This document shows positions 47,499-55,891 of a stretch of DNA of 64,000 nucleotides, in pieces. How positions within the stretch are numbered: position 1 is the stretch's first letter; every line of letters starts with the position of its first letter. Location of the stretch: positions 620,001 through 684,000 of the forward strand of contig NZ_RQFO01000004.1 in NCBI RefSeq assembly GCF_004770045.1. Direction: 5' to 3'. The translations under genes were made by a program, and so were the position numbers. The notes below the pieces were generated by a model, which did no database searches, had not been told where the DNA came from, and saw only the letters and a program-made list of their open reading frames with translations. The stretch is from Leptospira montravelensis. GTDB taxonomy: Bacteria > Spirochaetota > Leptospiria > Leptospirales > Leptospiraceae.

Positions 47499-48839
47499 AT
47501 GGCAAAAATTCAAGAAATGACACAACTTTCCCCTACAATGGAAGAAGGAACCATTGTAAAATGGTTAAAAAAGGAAGGGGATTCGGTCTCTCCTGGAGAC
47601 ATCATCGCTGAAGTGGAAACAGACAAAGCAGTGATGGAAATGGAAGCCTTTGAATCGGGAGTACTTTTAAAAATCCTACATACCGAAGGGGCAAAATTAA
47701 AAGTAGGACAGGCACTCGCAGTGATTGGTAAACCTGGGGAAGATGTAACTTCTCTGCTAGCGGATCTTCCGAACCCAACACCAAACCAAACAAAGGTGGA
47801 AACAACACAAGCAAAAGAAACCCAAACGACCAAACCTTCTGTTGCGGCATCTACTCCTAATGTATCATCTTCCAAAGAAACCGAAACAAAACAAACTTCG
47901 ATAAACTCGGTTAACACCACGGTTACGCCAGTTGCCGAGTTTACCGAAGCAAACCGAGGAGGATTACGAGTCCTTGCCTCTCCACTGGCCAAATCGATTG
48001 CCATTGAACACGGCGTTGATTTGCATACAGTGATGGGAACAGGTCCAGATGGTAGGATCACTAAAAAAGATGTTCTAGATACTTTAAGCCAAGGAAGTGG
48101 AAACTCTCGGTCGACTGGTGTAGCGGTTAGTCGTTCGGACGAGGTGGTCACTTTGAATGGAATGCGTAAAACCATTGCCAAACGACTTACCGAATCCAAA
48201 CAAAATCTCCCCCACTTCTATTTGAATGTGGATGTTAATGCAAAGGCAATGGAATCCTTTCGCACGGAACTTTTGGAATTTCAAAAACATTTAGATCCGG
48301 AACTCCAAGTGAAAGTCAGCCTAAACGACATTGTCGTAAAAGCGACAGCAGCTGCTCTTAGATTTCATCCCAAAGTCAATGCCAGTTTCCAAGGGGATTC
48401 CATTTTGCAATTTGGACGGGTGGATGTGGGGATTGCTGTTTCTCTCGACGGTGGGCTATTAACGCCTGTTATCCGAAATGCGGATAAAAAATCCATATTA
48501 GAAATTTCAAAAGAAGTGAAGGAACTTGCCAAAAGAGCCCGCGAGAGAAAATTAAAACCGGAAGAATTCTCAGGCGGAACCTTTACCATTTCCAATTTAG
48601 GAATGTATGGAATCAGCCGGTTCACTGCGATTATCAATGAACCAGAAAGTGGAATCCTGGCAGTTGGTTCTGTGGAAGACAAACCAGTTGTGGAAAACGG
48701 AGCCGTGGTAGCTGGCCGGGTTTTATCACTTACCCTTTCCTGCGACCACCGAGTGATCGATGGTGCCGTCGGGGCCGAATTCTTAAGAACCTTAAAGAGT
48801 TTACTCGAACAACCAAGCCTTATGGCAGGTGTAGTCTAA
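47499..48839 (+). CDS. pdhC: Pyruvate dehydrogenase E2, dihydrolipoamide acetyltransferase
   Basis: 446 residues from the ATG at 47499, which has TAGGAG upstream; a longer in-frame reading from 47298 lies inside the E1 beta gene and is not used. One lipoyl domain (about 1-80, lipoyl Lys43 in EVETDKAVMEME), a Thr/Ser-rich linker (about 85-150), a peripheral-subunit-binding domain (about 155-192, LASPLAKSIAIEHGV...GRITKKDVL), and the catalytic domain with active-site SCDHRVIDGAVGAEFL. It forms the complex core. No E3 (lpd) gene follows, so E3 is encoded elsewhere. Confidence 0.94.
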   Translation: MAKIQEMTQLSPTMEEGTIVKWLKKEGDSVSPGDIIAEVETDKAVMEMEAFESGVLLKILHTEGAKLKVGQALAVIGKPGEDVTSLLADLPNPTPNQTKVETTQAKETQTTKPSVAASTPNVSSSKETETKQTSINSVNTTVTPVAEFTEANRGGLRVLASPLAKSIAIEHGVDLHTVMGTGPDGRITKKDVLDTLSQGSGNSRSTGVAVSRSDEVVTLNGMRKTIAKRLTESKQNLPHFYLNVDVNAKAMESFRTELLEFQKHLDPELQVKVSLNDIVVKATAAALRFHPKVNASFQGDSILQFGRVDVGIAVSLDGGLLTPVIRNADKKSILEISKEVKELAKRARERKLKPEEFSGGTFTISNLGMYGISRFTAIINEPESGILAVGSVEDKPVVENGAVVAGRVLSLTLSCDHRVIDGAVGAEFLRTLKSLLEQPSLMAGVV

Positions 48840-48861
48840 CTCTAAAGATGATGTGAATGGA

Positions 48862-49071
48862 TTAAGCTGCGAAAAAATCAGCGCTTTGGATGTCGGCGAT
48901 GGGGATACGAACCACACCAGTTGCTAAGTTCCCGATCACGACATCGTCCATCATTTGGCGATTTTTATCGAGTTCAATGCTTTTGCCGTCTTTGAGGTGA
49001 AGAACGATATCAATTCCTCGGTAGTGGATGTATCTTTCGAGTGTGTTTTTAAATTTGTGTGCTTTGTCCAT
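48862..49071 (-). CDS. Small conserved hypothetical protein (69 residues)
   Basis: 69 residues, not a family I can name. After a basic helix (MDKAHKFKNTLERYIHYRG) it is mostly short beta strands (IDIVLHLKDGKSIEL, VVIGNLATGVVRIPIADIQ), a pattern that could form a small barrel of the SH3/Sm kind; this is only an impression. It starts with ATG, is divergent from fliG and convergent with the E2 gene. No signal peptide or membrane segment. Confidence 0.6.
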   Translation of the reverse strand: MDKAHKFKNTLERYIHYRGIDIVLHLKDGKSIELDKNRQMMDDVVIGNLATGVVRIPIADIQSADFFAA

Positions 49072-49200
49072 CTGGTTTTCTGTTCCTTATCTTTATAACT
49101 TACAAAGGGTATCGTACGATTTTATGAGACCTTTAGAAAATTTTGTCTCATTAGGTAAGTTTTTTTTGACAGTATCATGAAACCGGGAGAATTATGTCAC

Positions 49201-50220
49201 ATGAAGCCTGAGAATAGTACATCCGCCACTCCTGGCGTAAGGAAAGCCGCCCTACTCCTTTTATCCCTTGGCAAAGAAAGAGCTGCCGATGTTCTAAAAC
49301 ACCTAGACGACTCCATGCTCGAAGCTGTGATTTTGGAAATGTCCAAAATCCGCTCCATCTCGAAAGAAGAACGAGAAGTCATTTTAAAAGAATTTCATAA
49401 TACCATTGAAGATTTAAACGAAACCACATCTGGTGGGCTCTCCACAGCCAAGTCCCTTTTGGAACATACAGTAGGCGCAGAAAAAGCCAATGTGATCCTA
49501 AAAAAAATCCATAAAGAAGAAACTAAAAACGATTTTGAATTTTTAAACCAAGTCGAACCGGGAGTTTTACAGGGAATGCTTGGAACCGAATCCCCACAAA
49601 TCATTGCAGTGACCTTATCGCATTTGGATCCCAAAAAGGCTGCTGATGTTTTGAAACTTTTCCCGAAACCAGAACAAGCCAAAATTGCCGTAAGACTCGC
49701 CACCACATCCAAAACCCATCCCGATGTGATCCAAAACATTGCTCGCATTCTCAAAAAACGATACGAAGAAAGGGACAAACAGGAATACTCCGAAGCAGGC
49801 GGTGCTCACGTCCTTGCGAACATTTTGAACTTTATGGAAAAAGGGGCCGAAGAAACGATTCTTTCGGAACTAGAAGAATCTTCTCCCGATGTAGCCGACC
49901 AAGTACGTGAAAAACTCTATACCTTTGAAGATATCCTTTCTTTGGATAACAAAGAAATGCGAATCCTCATCAATCGTTTGGCTGATGACACTTCCATCTC
50001 CCTTGCTATCCGTGGTGCGGGGGATGAAATCAGGAAAAAATTCTTAAACAATATGAGTCAAAATAGATCGGAAGATATTTTAGATGCTTTGGATATGAAA
50101 CCGCGAGTCACCTTACGAGAGATAAACGAAGCTAGAAGTAAAATTGTTCAAGTTGCGCGAGTTTTAGAGGAAGAAAATCAGATTCTATTTAAGAAAGAAA
50201 AAGAAGAATATATTGAGTGA
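49201..50220 (+). CDS. fliG: Flagellar motor switch protein FliG
   Basis: 339 residues from ATG 49201; an in-frame ATG at 49177 would add eight residues. GGGAG lies 11-12 bases before 49201, while no ribosome site precedes 49177. The three FliG domains are visible: N-terminal GVRKAALLLLSLGKERAADVLKHLD, middle GMLGTESPQIIAVTLSHLDPKKAADVLKLFP (with the EHPQ-like TESPQ), and C-terminal region with EDILSLDNKEMRILINRLAD and DALDMKPRVTLREINEAR, carrying the charged torque helix. Leptospira usually encodes more than one FliG; which paralogue this is cannot be decided here. Confidence 0.92.
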   Translation: MKPENSTSATPGVRKAALLLLSLGKERAADVLKHLDDSMLEAVILEMSKIRSISKEEREVILKEFHNTIEDLNETTSGGLSTAKSLLEHTVGAEKANVILKKIHKEETKNDFEFLNQVEPGVLQGMLGTESPQIIAVTLSHLDPKKAADVLKLFPKPEQAKIAVRLATTSKTHPDVIQNIARILKKRYEERDKQEYSEAGGAHVLANILNFMEKGAEETILSELEESSPDVADQVREKLYTFEDILSLDNKEMRILINRLADDTSISLAIRGAGDEIRKKFLNNMSQNRSEDILDALDMKPRVTLREINEARSKIVQVARVLEEENQILFKKEKEEYIE

Positions 50221-50243
50221 AGGGAAAAACTTGGAAAAACCGA

Positions 50244-50320
<77 letters not shown>

Positions 50321-50423
50321 ATCGGAATAAAAACCAAAGTATAGAATCGACTCCGAGAGTCAACTCAGTTTTCATTTGTTTTCTTGCCTTTCGTTAGAAT
50401 TTTTAAAATCTGGCATAGGTTCT

Positions 50424-51098
50424 ATGCAAATCGAAGAAAAAAAAGCCAAAGATCTTTTCCAGGATCGTATCTTTACTCTATCCAATTTTTTATCAGTGTT
50501 TCGGGTGTTGTTACTCCCCTTTTTTTTCCAAAGTACATATGCATATGCACATGATCCGGCGAACTTACGTGCCTTTTCTGCCTCCATTTTTTATGCCCTT
50601 GCTGCCGTTGTGAGCGATTACCTAGATGGACTCTTTGCTCGTCTCCTAAACCAAGAAACCACGCTGGGTAGATACTTAGATCCTGTTTGCGATAAACTTG
50701 TTACTCTAGGTGGTCTCTTTGTTGTTACCATCCATTTTGATTTTCCTAGTTGGATTCTAATGACTTATTTTGTCAGAGAGATCCTCGGAGTTTGGCTTGG
50801 TGGGTATTTGTATTTAAAAAGAGGATTACAAGGACGACCTAACTGGTGGGGAAAATTTGGTGTGGGGATTGTGGCCGTATCAGTGATTTGGTATATGTCT
50901 TTACCTTACTTTTTACAGTTTGGTGCACCTTATGATTTTTTACTCCATCCAGTGATCTCGGCTTATGTTCTACTTTTTGTACTCACTGCTGGTGTAGTCG
51001 CTTATGTGGTTCGGTATTGGAATATTGTGTTTCATCCTGAAGCCATTGAATTAGATCCAGAAAACAAAAAACAAGCAAAGAAGTATCAAAAAATCTAA
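50424..51098 (+). CDS. CDP-alcohol phosphatidyltransferase
   Basis: 224 residues with about six membrane helices. The family active-site pattern is perfect: D-Y-L-D-G-x2-A-R-x8-G-x3-D-x3-D in DYLDGLFARLLNQETTLGRY followed by LDPVCDK (about 70-96). It transfers a phosphatidyl group from CDP-diacylglycerol to an alcohol, or a related reaction. PgsA (glycerol-phosphate acceptor) is the likeliest, but the acceptor cannot be read from sequence. The ATG at 50424 is used; 16 residues of in-frame sequence upstream look like read-through from non-coding DNA. Confidence 0.88.
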   Translation: MQIEEKKAKDLFQDRIFTLSNFLSVFRVLLLPFFFQSTYAYAHDPANLRAFSASIFYALAAVVSDYLDGLFARLLNQETTLGRYLDPVCDKLVTLGGLFVVTIHFDFPSWILMTYFVREILGVWLGGYLYLKRGLQGRPNWWGKFGVGIVAVSVIWYMSLPYFLQFGAPYDFLLHPVISAYVLLFVLTAGVVAYVVRYWNIVFHPEAIELDPENKKQAKKYQKI

Positions 51099-51172
51099 TT
51101 TGATTTCTACTGATGATTTCATTTGTCAAAACTTTCTAAGTCAAAAACAAAGAACCAAAAGTAGAAATCAAA
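51099..51172. other. Long inverted repeat between convergent genes
   Basis: Perfect 13-base arms TTTGATTTCTACT (51099-51111) and AGTAGAAATCAAA (51160-51172), separated by 48 AT-rich bases, starting at the stop codon of the phosphatidyltransferase gene. The convergent ankyrin lipoprotein gene ends at 51198. A bidirectional transcription end is plausible, but a U tract is lacking. Confidence 0.5.
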
Positions 51173-51197
51173 ATTTCAAATACTCTGGACTAAAATT

Positions 51198-52052
51198 TTA
51201 TTTCAAAGTTCCTGCTTTCTTATGACGAAGCAGATACCATTCGTATAGGTTTTGTCCCGTTTCTGTCCAAACAAATTCCGCATAATGGTAGTAAGCTCCA
51301 TCGGCTGCGTTTATTGTTAGTGCTGAATAATTTTTAGGATTTTCATACACACCTTTTGCAATGTCAGCCGGCATTTCCGTGACAGCACCAGTGGCAATGT
51401 GTTTGTATTTAGTAAGGATTTTGCCATCCGTTGTTTTGGCTTTGGCATCTGTAATTTCAAGTTTTTTCATTCCTTTGGATTGTAGGTAAGAAAGGAATTC
51501 TGGTTTCCCTTGGGATTTTCTAGCTTCTGCCATTTCCCAAATGCTATTTTTGCCAGACTTGTTATATACATTTGGGTTAGCTCCAGCTTCCACCAATACC
51601 TTTACTAGCTCAAAATCAGCGTTACGTACCGCATTCCATAAAGCAGTGTCGTAATCTGGGCCAAAAGTATATTCACGATATCCTGCAATGTTTGGATTGG
51701 CACCTTTTGCCAAAAGTAATTTTGCAATTTTAGCGTTGGCCACTCTGTCAAGGGCTGTCCTTGCACCCCAACGAAATTTCATACGGAACGGTCCAATTCG
51801 GTCGGTATAATCACATTCTTTGGAACGATTATCGACTTTTGCACCTTTATCTAACAAAAGCTTCACGAGACTTTCATCTCCTTCCATTGCTGCTATCGTA
51901 AGTGCATGAAAACAATCGGAAGTTTGGTTTACATCTGCACCTTCTTCGATCATTTGTTTGGCTTTGTCGAATTTACGATCTTCGATTGTGTAGGGCAAAC
52001 TCGCACAAGAGACCGAGGCCCATAAAAGAAATAGAGGAATGAGTTTTTTCAT
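51198..52052 (-). CDS. Ankyrin-repeat lipoprotein
   Basis: 284 residues. Signal MKKLIPLFLLWASVSC with the lipobox cysteine at 16. Ankyrin repeats run from about 25 to 195 (KFDKAKQMIEEGADVNQ, HALTIAAMEGDESLVKLLLDKGAKVD, KIAKLLLAKGANPN, TALWNAVRNADFELVKVLVEAGANPN). The C-terminal 80 residues, rich in Tyr and Trp (YHYAEFVWTETGQNLYEWYLLR), are unassigned. It is likely a protein-binding envelope lipoprotein. A 104-base gap separates it from the upstream tetR gene. Confidence 0.8.
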   Translation of the reverse strand: MKKLIPLFLLWASVSCASLPYTIEDRKFDKAKQMIEEGADVNQTSDCFHALTIAAMEGDESLVKLLLDKGAKVDNRSKECDYTDRIGPFRMKFRWGARTALDRVANAKIAKLLLAKGANPNIAGYREYTFGPDYDTALWNAVRNADFELVKVLVEAGANPNVYNKSGKNSIWEMAEARKSQGKPEFLSYLQSKGMKKLEITDAKAKTTDGKILTKYKHIATGAVTEMPADIAKGVYENPKNYSALTINAADGAYYHYAEFVWTETGQNLYEWYLLRHKKAGTLK

Positions 52053-52156
52053 CCTAATACCTTAATGGATTTGATTCGAAAGCAAGCCAAAAACAACGAT
52101 TAGATGTTACAAAAAGTTACATCGTCAGAATTAAAATCCAAACGAAGGTTTGTATT

Positions 52157-52804
52157 TCAATTGCCCTTCTTCTTTTGTTTGGATTTTTGTTTTGCTAATT
52201 TTTCAAACTCCCTTAGCCTTAATTTTAGAATCTCTAAACTTTCTTTCATAACTGCTTTACCATGATCCACTTCAATTTCTCGAACAAACCTGATGACCAT
52301 ACCTATGGTGTGACTGAAATATAAGGCAAAAGGTCTGACTTCTGATTCTTTTAAGATAGGTAGGCAACGTAAGGTAGTTTTGACTATTAATTCCGCATTT
52401 CTATATGTATCACGATTGTCCTCGGATACTAATTCGGGAATGGCCCTAGCACCTGCCCAAAGATTGGCAAGGGCCGGGTCTTTTTGAAATATTGTTATAA
52501 ATTTTTTGAAAGCAATTTCAGCGGCAACTTCTAATTCAGCAGTGGTCCGCACTGGATCTAAAATTCTTTTTGTTTCATCATACAATAAATCGTAATATTG
52601 ATTCATGATAGTTAACAATAATACACTTTTTCCAGGGAAGTATTGGTATAAGGAGCCAATTTGAATTCCTGCTGTTTGCGCAATCTCACGCATACTCACA
52701 GCATCGATTCCTTTTTCACCAATCAATTCCCTAGCAGTTTTTAAAATGAGTTCGACACGGTCGCGACTTCTCGTTTGGACAGGGATTTTGAACTCAAGAC
52801 TCAT
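52157..52804 (-). CDS. TetR-family transcriptional regulator
   Basis: 215 residues. The N-terminal helix-turn-helix (about 15-60) reads ILKTARELIGEKGIDAVSMREIAQTAGIQIGSLYQYFPGKSVLL, typical TetR. The C-terminal helical domain should bind a small ligand, and the tail is very basic (KLAKQKSKQKKKGN). It is divergent from the monooxygenase-dehydrogenase pair, and palindromes in the 137-base gap are its likely operators. The start ATG has no ribosome site; a 7-codon reading frame upstream (MKILLFL) ends on the same ATGA, so coupling is conceivable. Confidence 0.86.
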   Translation of the reverse strand: MSLEFKIPVQTRSRDRVELILKTARELIGEKGIDAVSMREIAQTAGIQIGSLYQYFPGKSVLLLTIMNQYYDLLYDETKRILDPVRTTAELEVAAEIAFKKFITIFQKDPALANLWAGARAIPELVSEDNRDTYRNAELIVKTTLRCLPILKESEVRPFALYFSHTIGMVIRFVREIEVDHGKAVMKESLEILKLRLREFEKLAKQKSKQKKKGN

Positions 52805-52886
52805 AAGAAAAGGAGAATTTTCATGTCAGAATTTGCACTTCTTTTTTCCCCAAACTACCAAATTTGGTCTTGACTGATTCTAATTT

Positions 52887-52925
52887 ATGATCAATGATCT
52901 CAAAAATATGATCATTGATCATATT
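52887..52925. promoter_or_regulatory. Two-copy palindromic operator, tetR / monooxygenase
   Basis: A perfect 21-base palindrome at 52905-52925 has half-site AATATGATCA on each side of a central T. A second, shorter copy, ATGATCAATGATC at 52887-52899, lies 21 bases upstream centre to centre, i.e. two helical turns. It sits 17 bases before the monooxygenase start, and TATGAT boxes within it could be -10 elements. Placement suggests repression by the adjacent TetR protein of both itself and the monooxygenase operon. Confidence 0.72.
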
Positions 52926-52941
52926 AACAATGTGAGGGAAT

Positions 52942-54372
52942 ATGGATCTCGTAAAAAACAACCAATCTGGTTCTATAGGAATCATCGATAAATCAGATAC
53001 AATTTGTATCGTGGGTGCAGGACCGGCAGGCCTAACAATGGCGAGGTCCCTACTAGCAAAAGGGATTCCTTTTCAAGTTTTTGAAAAACATAACGATGTA
53101 GGAGGAATTTGGGATATCAGTAATCCAGGTTCTCCTATGTATGAAAGCGCCCACTTCATTTCTTCAAAATATTTATCTAGTTATTTTGATTTCCCGATGC
53201 CTGAAAATTATCCAGACTATCCATCCAATCGACAAATTTTAAAATACCACAGAGATTTTGCTAAAACATTCAATCTTTACCCATCGATTCAATTTAACAC
53301 TTCGATAAAAGAAATCAAAGAAAAAGATGGATGTTGGATTATTGAAACAAGTTCCAACGAAAAGTATTTGTTTGGCGGAATTGTTTGTGCCAGCGGAATC
53401 ACCTGGTCACCGAACCAACCAAAATTGGAAGGTGAAAATAATTTTACGGGAAAAATATTACACAGTGTAAATTATAAATCGCCTACTCTTTTTCATGGAA
53501 AACGAGTGCTCATTGTAGGCGCAGGTAACTCAGGTTGTGATATAGCATGTGACGCAGGAGCCAATGCCGACCAAGCATTTATCAGCGTTAGACGGGGATA
53601 TCATTTTATACCAAAACATATTTTGGGACAACCGGCAGATGTTTTTGGAGATGGTGCTCATTGGATTCCCAATTGGGTCTCACAGTTGGTATTCGGTAAG
53701 TTATTAAAATTTCTTGTCGGTGACCTAACAAAACTGGGATTACCAGCACCAGATCATAAAATATTCGAAACACATCCCATCATCAACGACCAGTTAATCC
53801 ATAATTTAAGACACGGTGATGTCATTGCAAAACCGGATATCGAAAAACTTGAGGGAGATTCAGTTGTTTTTAAAGACGGATCTAAGGAAAAAATAGACCT
53901 CATCATTCTCGCAACTGGATATAACTGGTCCATTCCTTATATGGATAAGAGATACTTCGAATGGAAAAATGGAAGACCTGACCTCTATTTAACTTTGTTT
54001 AATCGAAATTTCGAAAATTTGTATGCTCTTGGTTATATGGAAACCGATGGCGGAGCTTACAAGATGTTTGATGAAATGGCAAATTTAATTGCATCCTATA
54101 TTGAAGCAAAAAGGAAGAATCATCCATCGTATCTTCGTTTTGCCAATTTAATCAAAACTGATAGGCCTTTATTAAATGGTAAAATTCAATACTTAAATAC
54201 GGGACGCCATTCCGTGTATGTGAATCAAGTAGCTTATAAAAACTACAGATCCAAAATACAAAAGAAAATGGGTTGGTTAGAGCTAAAACCTGGACAATTT
54301 AACTTTCTAAAATCAGGAATTGTTCCTTCTGCGTCCCACAATCAAACTACATCCACCGGAATTTCCCAATGA
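52942..54372 (+). CDS. Flavin-containing monooxygenase (FMO-type)
   Basis: 476 residues. The FAD motif GAGPAG is at 25-30 and the NADPH motif GAGNSG at 193-198. The fingerprint FTGKILHSVNY (168-178) fits the FMO form F-x-G-x3-H-x3-Y rather than the Baeyer-Villiger form ending W-P/D. LILATGYNWSIPYMD near 320 is the usual late motif. It should oxygenate a soft nucleophile or a small carbonyl substrate; the substrate is unknown. The next gene overlaps by four bases (ATGA), so the pair works together under the divergent TetR regulator. Confidence 0.87.
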   Translation: MDLVKNNQSGSIGIIDKSDTICIVGAGPAGLTMARSLLAKGIPFQVFEKHNDVGGIWDISNPGSPMYESAHFISSKYLSSYFDFPMPENYPDYPSNRQILKYHRDFAKTFNLYPSIQFNTSIKEIKEKDGCWIIETSSNEKYLFGGIVCASGITWSPNQPKLEGENNFTGKILHSVNYKSPTLFHGKRVLIVGAGNSGCDIACDAGANADQAFISVRRGYHFIPKHILGQPADVFGDGAHWIPNWVSQLVFGKLLKFLVGDLTKLGLPAPDHKIFETHPIINDQLIHNLRHGDVIAKPDIEKLEGDSVVFKDGSKEKIDLIILATGYNWSIPYMDKRYFEWKNGRPDLYLTLFNRNFENLYALGYMETDGGAYKMFDEMANLIASYIEAKRKNHPSYLRFANLIKTDRPLLNGKIQYLNTGRHSVYVNQVAYKNYRSKIQKKMGWLELKPGQFNFLKSGIVPSASHNQTTSTGISQ

Positions 54373-55220
54373 CAAAAGATACGATAAATCAAAAGAAAAA
54401 AATTGCTTTGATTACCGGCGGTGGAGGTGCCATTGCGGAAGCGATAGCCCTTCGACTCGAAAAAGAAGGATACCAATTACTTCTTTCCGACATCAGTTTA
54501 GGAAAAATGTCTCAGGTAAAAGAAAAACTAAAGGGGGATCCTCGGTTGTTTGTCTGTGACCAAACAAACCCAGAGGAAATTCAAAATCTAATTCACTCCA
54601 TTCAGAAGGATTATCCAGAAATCAGTGTTTTAATCAACAATGCTGGATATACCAAAGAAGGTCCTTTTATTAACCAATCCATCAGTGACATTCAAAGACA
54701 AATATGGATTAATTTAATCAGTCCCATTCATATTACACATGGAATCCTTCCACTGATGTTAAAACGAAATGAAGGTGCTATCGTATCCATTGTTTCGATT
54801 GGAGGAATCATTGCCTTAGCAGATTCTTCACTTTACTCCGCGGGAAAATTTGGACTGCGCGGATTTTTAACCGCACTTTTCGAAGAGCTAAAACATACGA
54901 AAATTAAAGTATCTGGGATTTATCCGGCAGCCGTTGATACACCCATGCTTTTACATGAAGCATTAAATGGAGGAACAGCACTCAATTGGGTGAACCCAGT
55001 ACAATCTCCAGACGCAGTGGCACGTGCGGTTATAAAGGGAATCAAAAAAGGGACATTGGAAATCTATGTTCCTTACTCGGATGGGCTTATCTCTAGGTTG
55101 GTCGCTGTTTTTCCTTGGCTTATGGGAAAACTGTCACCTGCCCTCTTATGGATCGGCAAACGGAACCAACAAAAATGGTTAAAAGGAAAAGGAATCACGA
55201 ATACAAATACAATTCATTAA
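54369..55220 (+). CDS. Short-chain dehydrogenase/reductase
   Basis: 283 residues, classical SDR. The cofactor loop is TGGGGAIAEAIA (16-27), NNAG is at 90-93, and the catalytic residues are Ser143, Tyr156 and Lys160 (SLYSAGK). A hydrophobic segment near the C-terminus (SRLVAVFPWLMGKLSPALLWI, about 239-259) may bind membrane or substrate. It overlaps the monooxygenase gene by four bases. Together they could oxidise and then reduce or dehydrogenate a lipid or terpenoid-like compound; this is inference. Confidence 0.88.
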   Translation: MTKDTINQKKKIALITGGGGAIAEAIALRLEKEGYQLLLSDISLGKMSQVKEKLKGDPRLFVCDQTNPEEIQNLIHSIQKDYPEISVLINNAGYTKEGPFINQSISDIQRQIWINLISPIHITHGILPLMLKRNEGAIVSIVSIGGIIALADSSLYSAGKFGLRGFLTALFEELKHTKIKVSGIYPAAVDTPMLLHEALNGGTALNWVNPVQSPDAVARAVIKGIKKGTLEIYVPYSDGLISRLVAVFPWLMGKLSPALLWIGKRNQQKWLKGKGITNTNTIH

Positions 55221-55300
55221 TTGGAATTTGTCTTTATGACATTGGAAACGACTGGGAAAGGGTAGAAATCAGGAACTAAAGAATTTCATTCCTTTTAGAG

Positions 55301-55362
55301 TGGGATAATAGGTTCAAAGGAAAAGCCCGATCATCTGGGCCAAGATCGAATCTATTATCCCA
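55301..55362. other. Nested inverted repeats, probable transcription end
   Basis: Outer arms of 15 bases, TGGGATAATAGGTTC (55301-55315) and GAATCTATTATCCCA (55348-55362), with a single wobble. Inside, on the minus strand, GCCC-N8-GGGC followed by TTTTCC looks like a short terminator for the histone-like gene, which ends 8 bases away. The plus-strand SDR gene ends 80 bases upstream, so the element lies between converging transcripts. Confidence 0.55.
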
Positions 55363-55369
55363 AAAGGAG

Positions 55370-55666
55370 TTAACGTCTTTTTTTCTTTCTTGCGACTTTT
55401 TTCTTCGCTGCTCTTTTTTTAGCAGTTTTCTTTTTCGCAGGTCTCTTTTTAGCGAGAACTTTCTTAGTTTTTTTCTTTGCCACTTTTTTCTTTTTAGCAG
55501 CTTTCTTCTTAGCGGCCTTTTTCTTTTTAGGAGCCGCTTTTTTCTTTGCTGCTTTCTTTTTTGCGGCCTTTTTCTTCTTAGGAGCTGCTTTTTTAACCAC
55601 AACTACTACTTCCGGAGCAGGTTCTTCTTGAATCTGTGGAATTTCTATTGTTTCGTTTTCTTCCAT
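55370..55666 (-). CDS. Histone H1-like Lys/Ala-rich protein
   Basis: 98 residues. An acidic start (MEENETIEIPQIQEEPAPEV) is followed by about 70 residues of K/A/P repeats (KKAAPKKKKAAKKKAAKKK and variants), ending in Arg-rich VARKKKRR. It resembles the C-terminal tail of histone H1 and bacterial HC1/AlgP-like proteins. It should bind DNA or RNA non-specifically and may compact the nucleoid. The repeat length is likely to vary between strains. The ATG at 55666 starts at the acidic segment. Confidence 0.8.
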   Translation of the reverse strand: MEENETIEIPQIQEEPAPEVVVVVKKAAPKKKKAAKKKAAKKKAAPKKKKAAKKKAAKKKKVAKKKTKKVLAKKRPAKKKTAKKRAAKKKVARKKKRR

Positions 55667-55891
55667 ACATGTAACCTTATGAAGATAATATCAAATCTTC
55701 CTTCTGGAAACGATAACAATGTTTGGATTCTTAAAAGTAAATTCATTTTTGTTTTCATAAATAGAAGATAGGAGAATTATTAGAAAATAATCTGATTTTT
55801 CATAATATAGAAGATAAATCTTCCCACTATAGGTCTATAGAGGTAAATTTCACCTAACCCATAAGATACGAATTCCAATCTAATTTTCTCC

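Noticed and set aside
47510..48199. 229-codon open frame antisense to the E2 gene
   Set aside because: Shadow of the lipoyl and linker region of E2; no ribosome site or motif.
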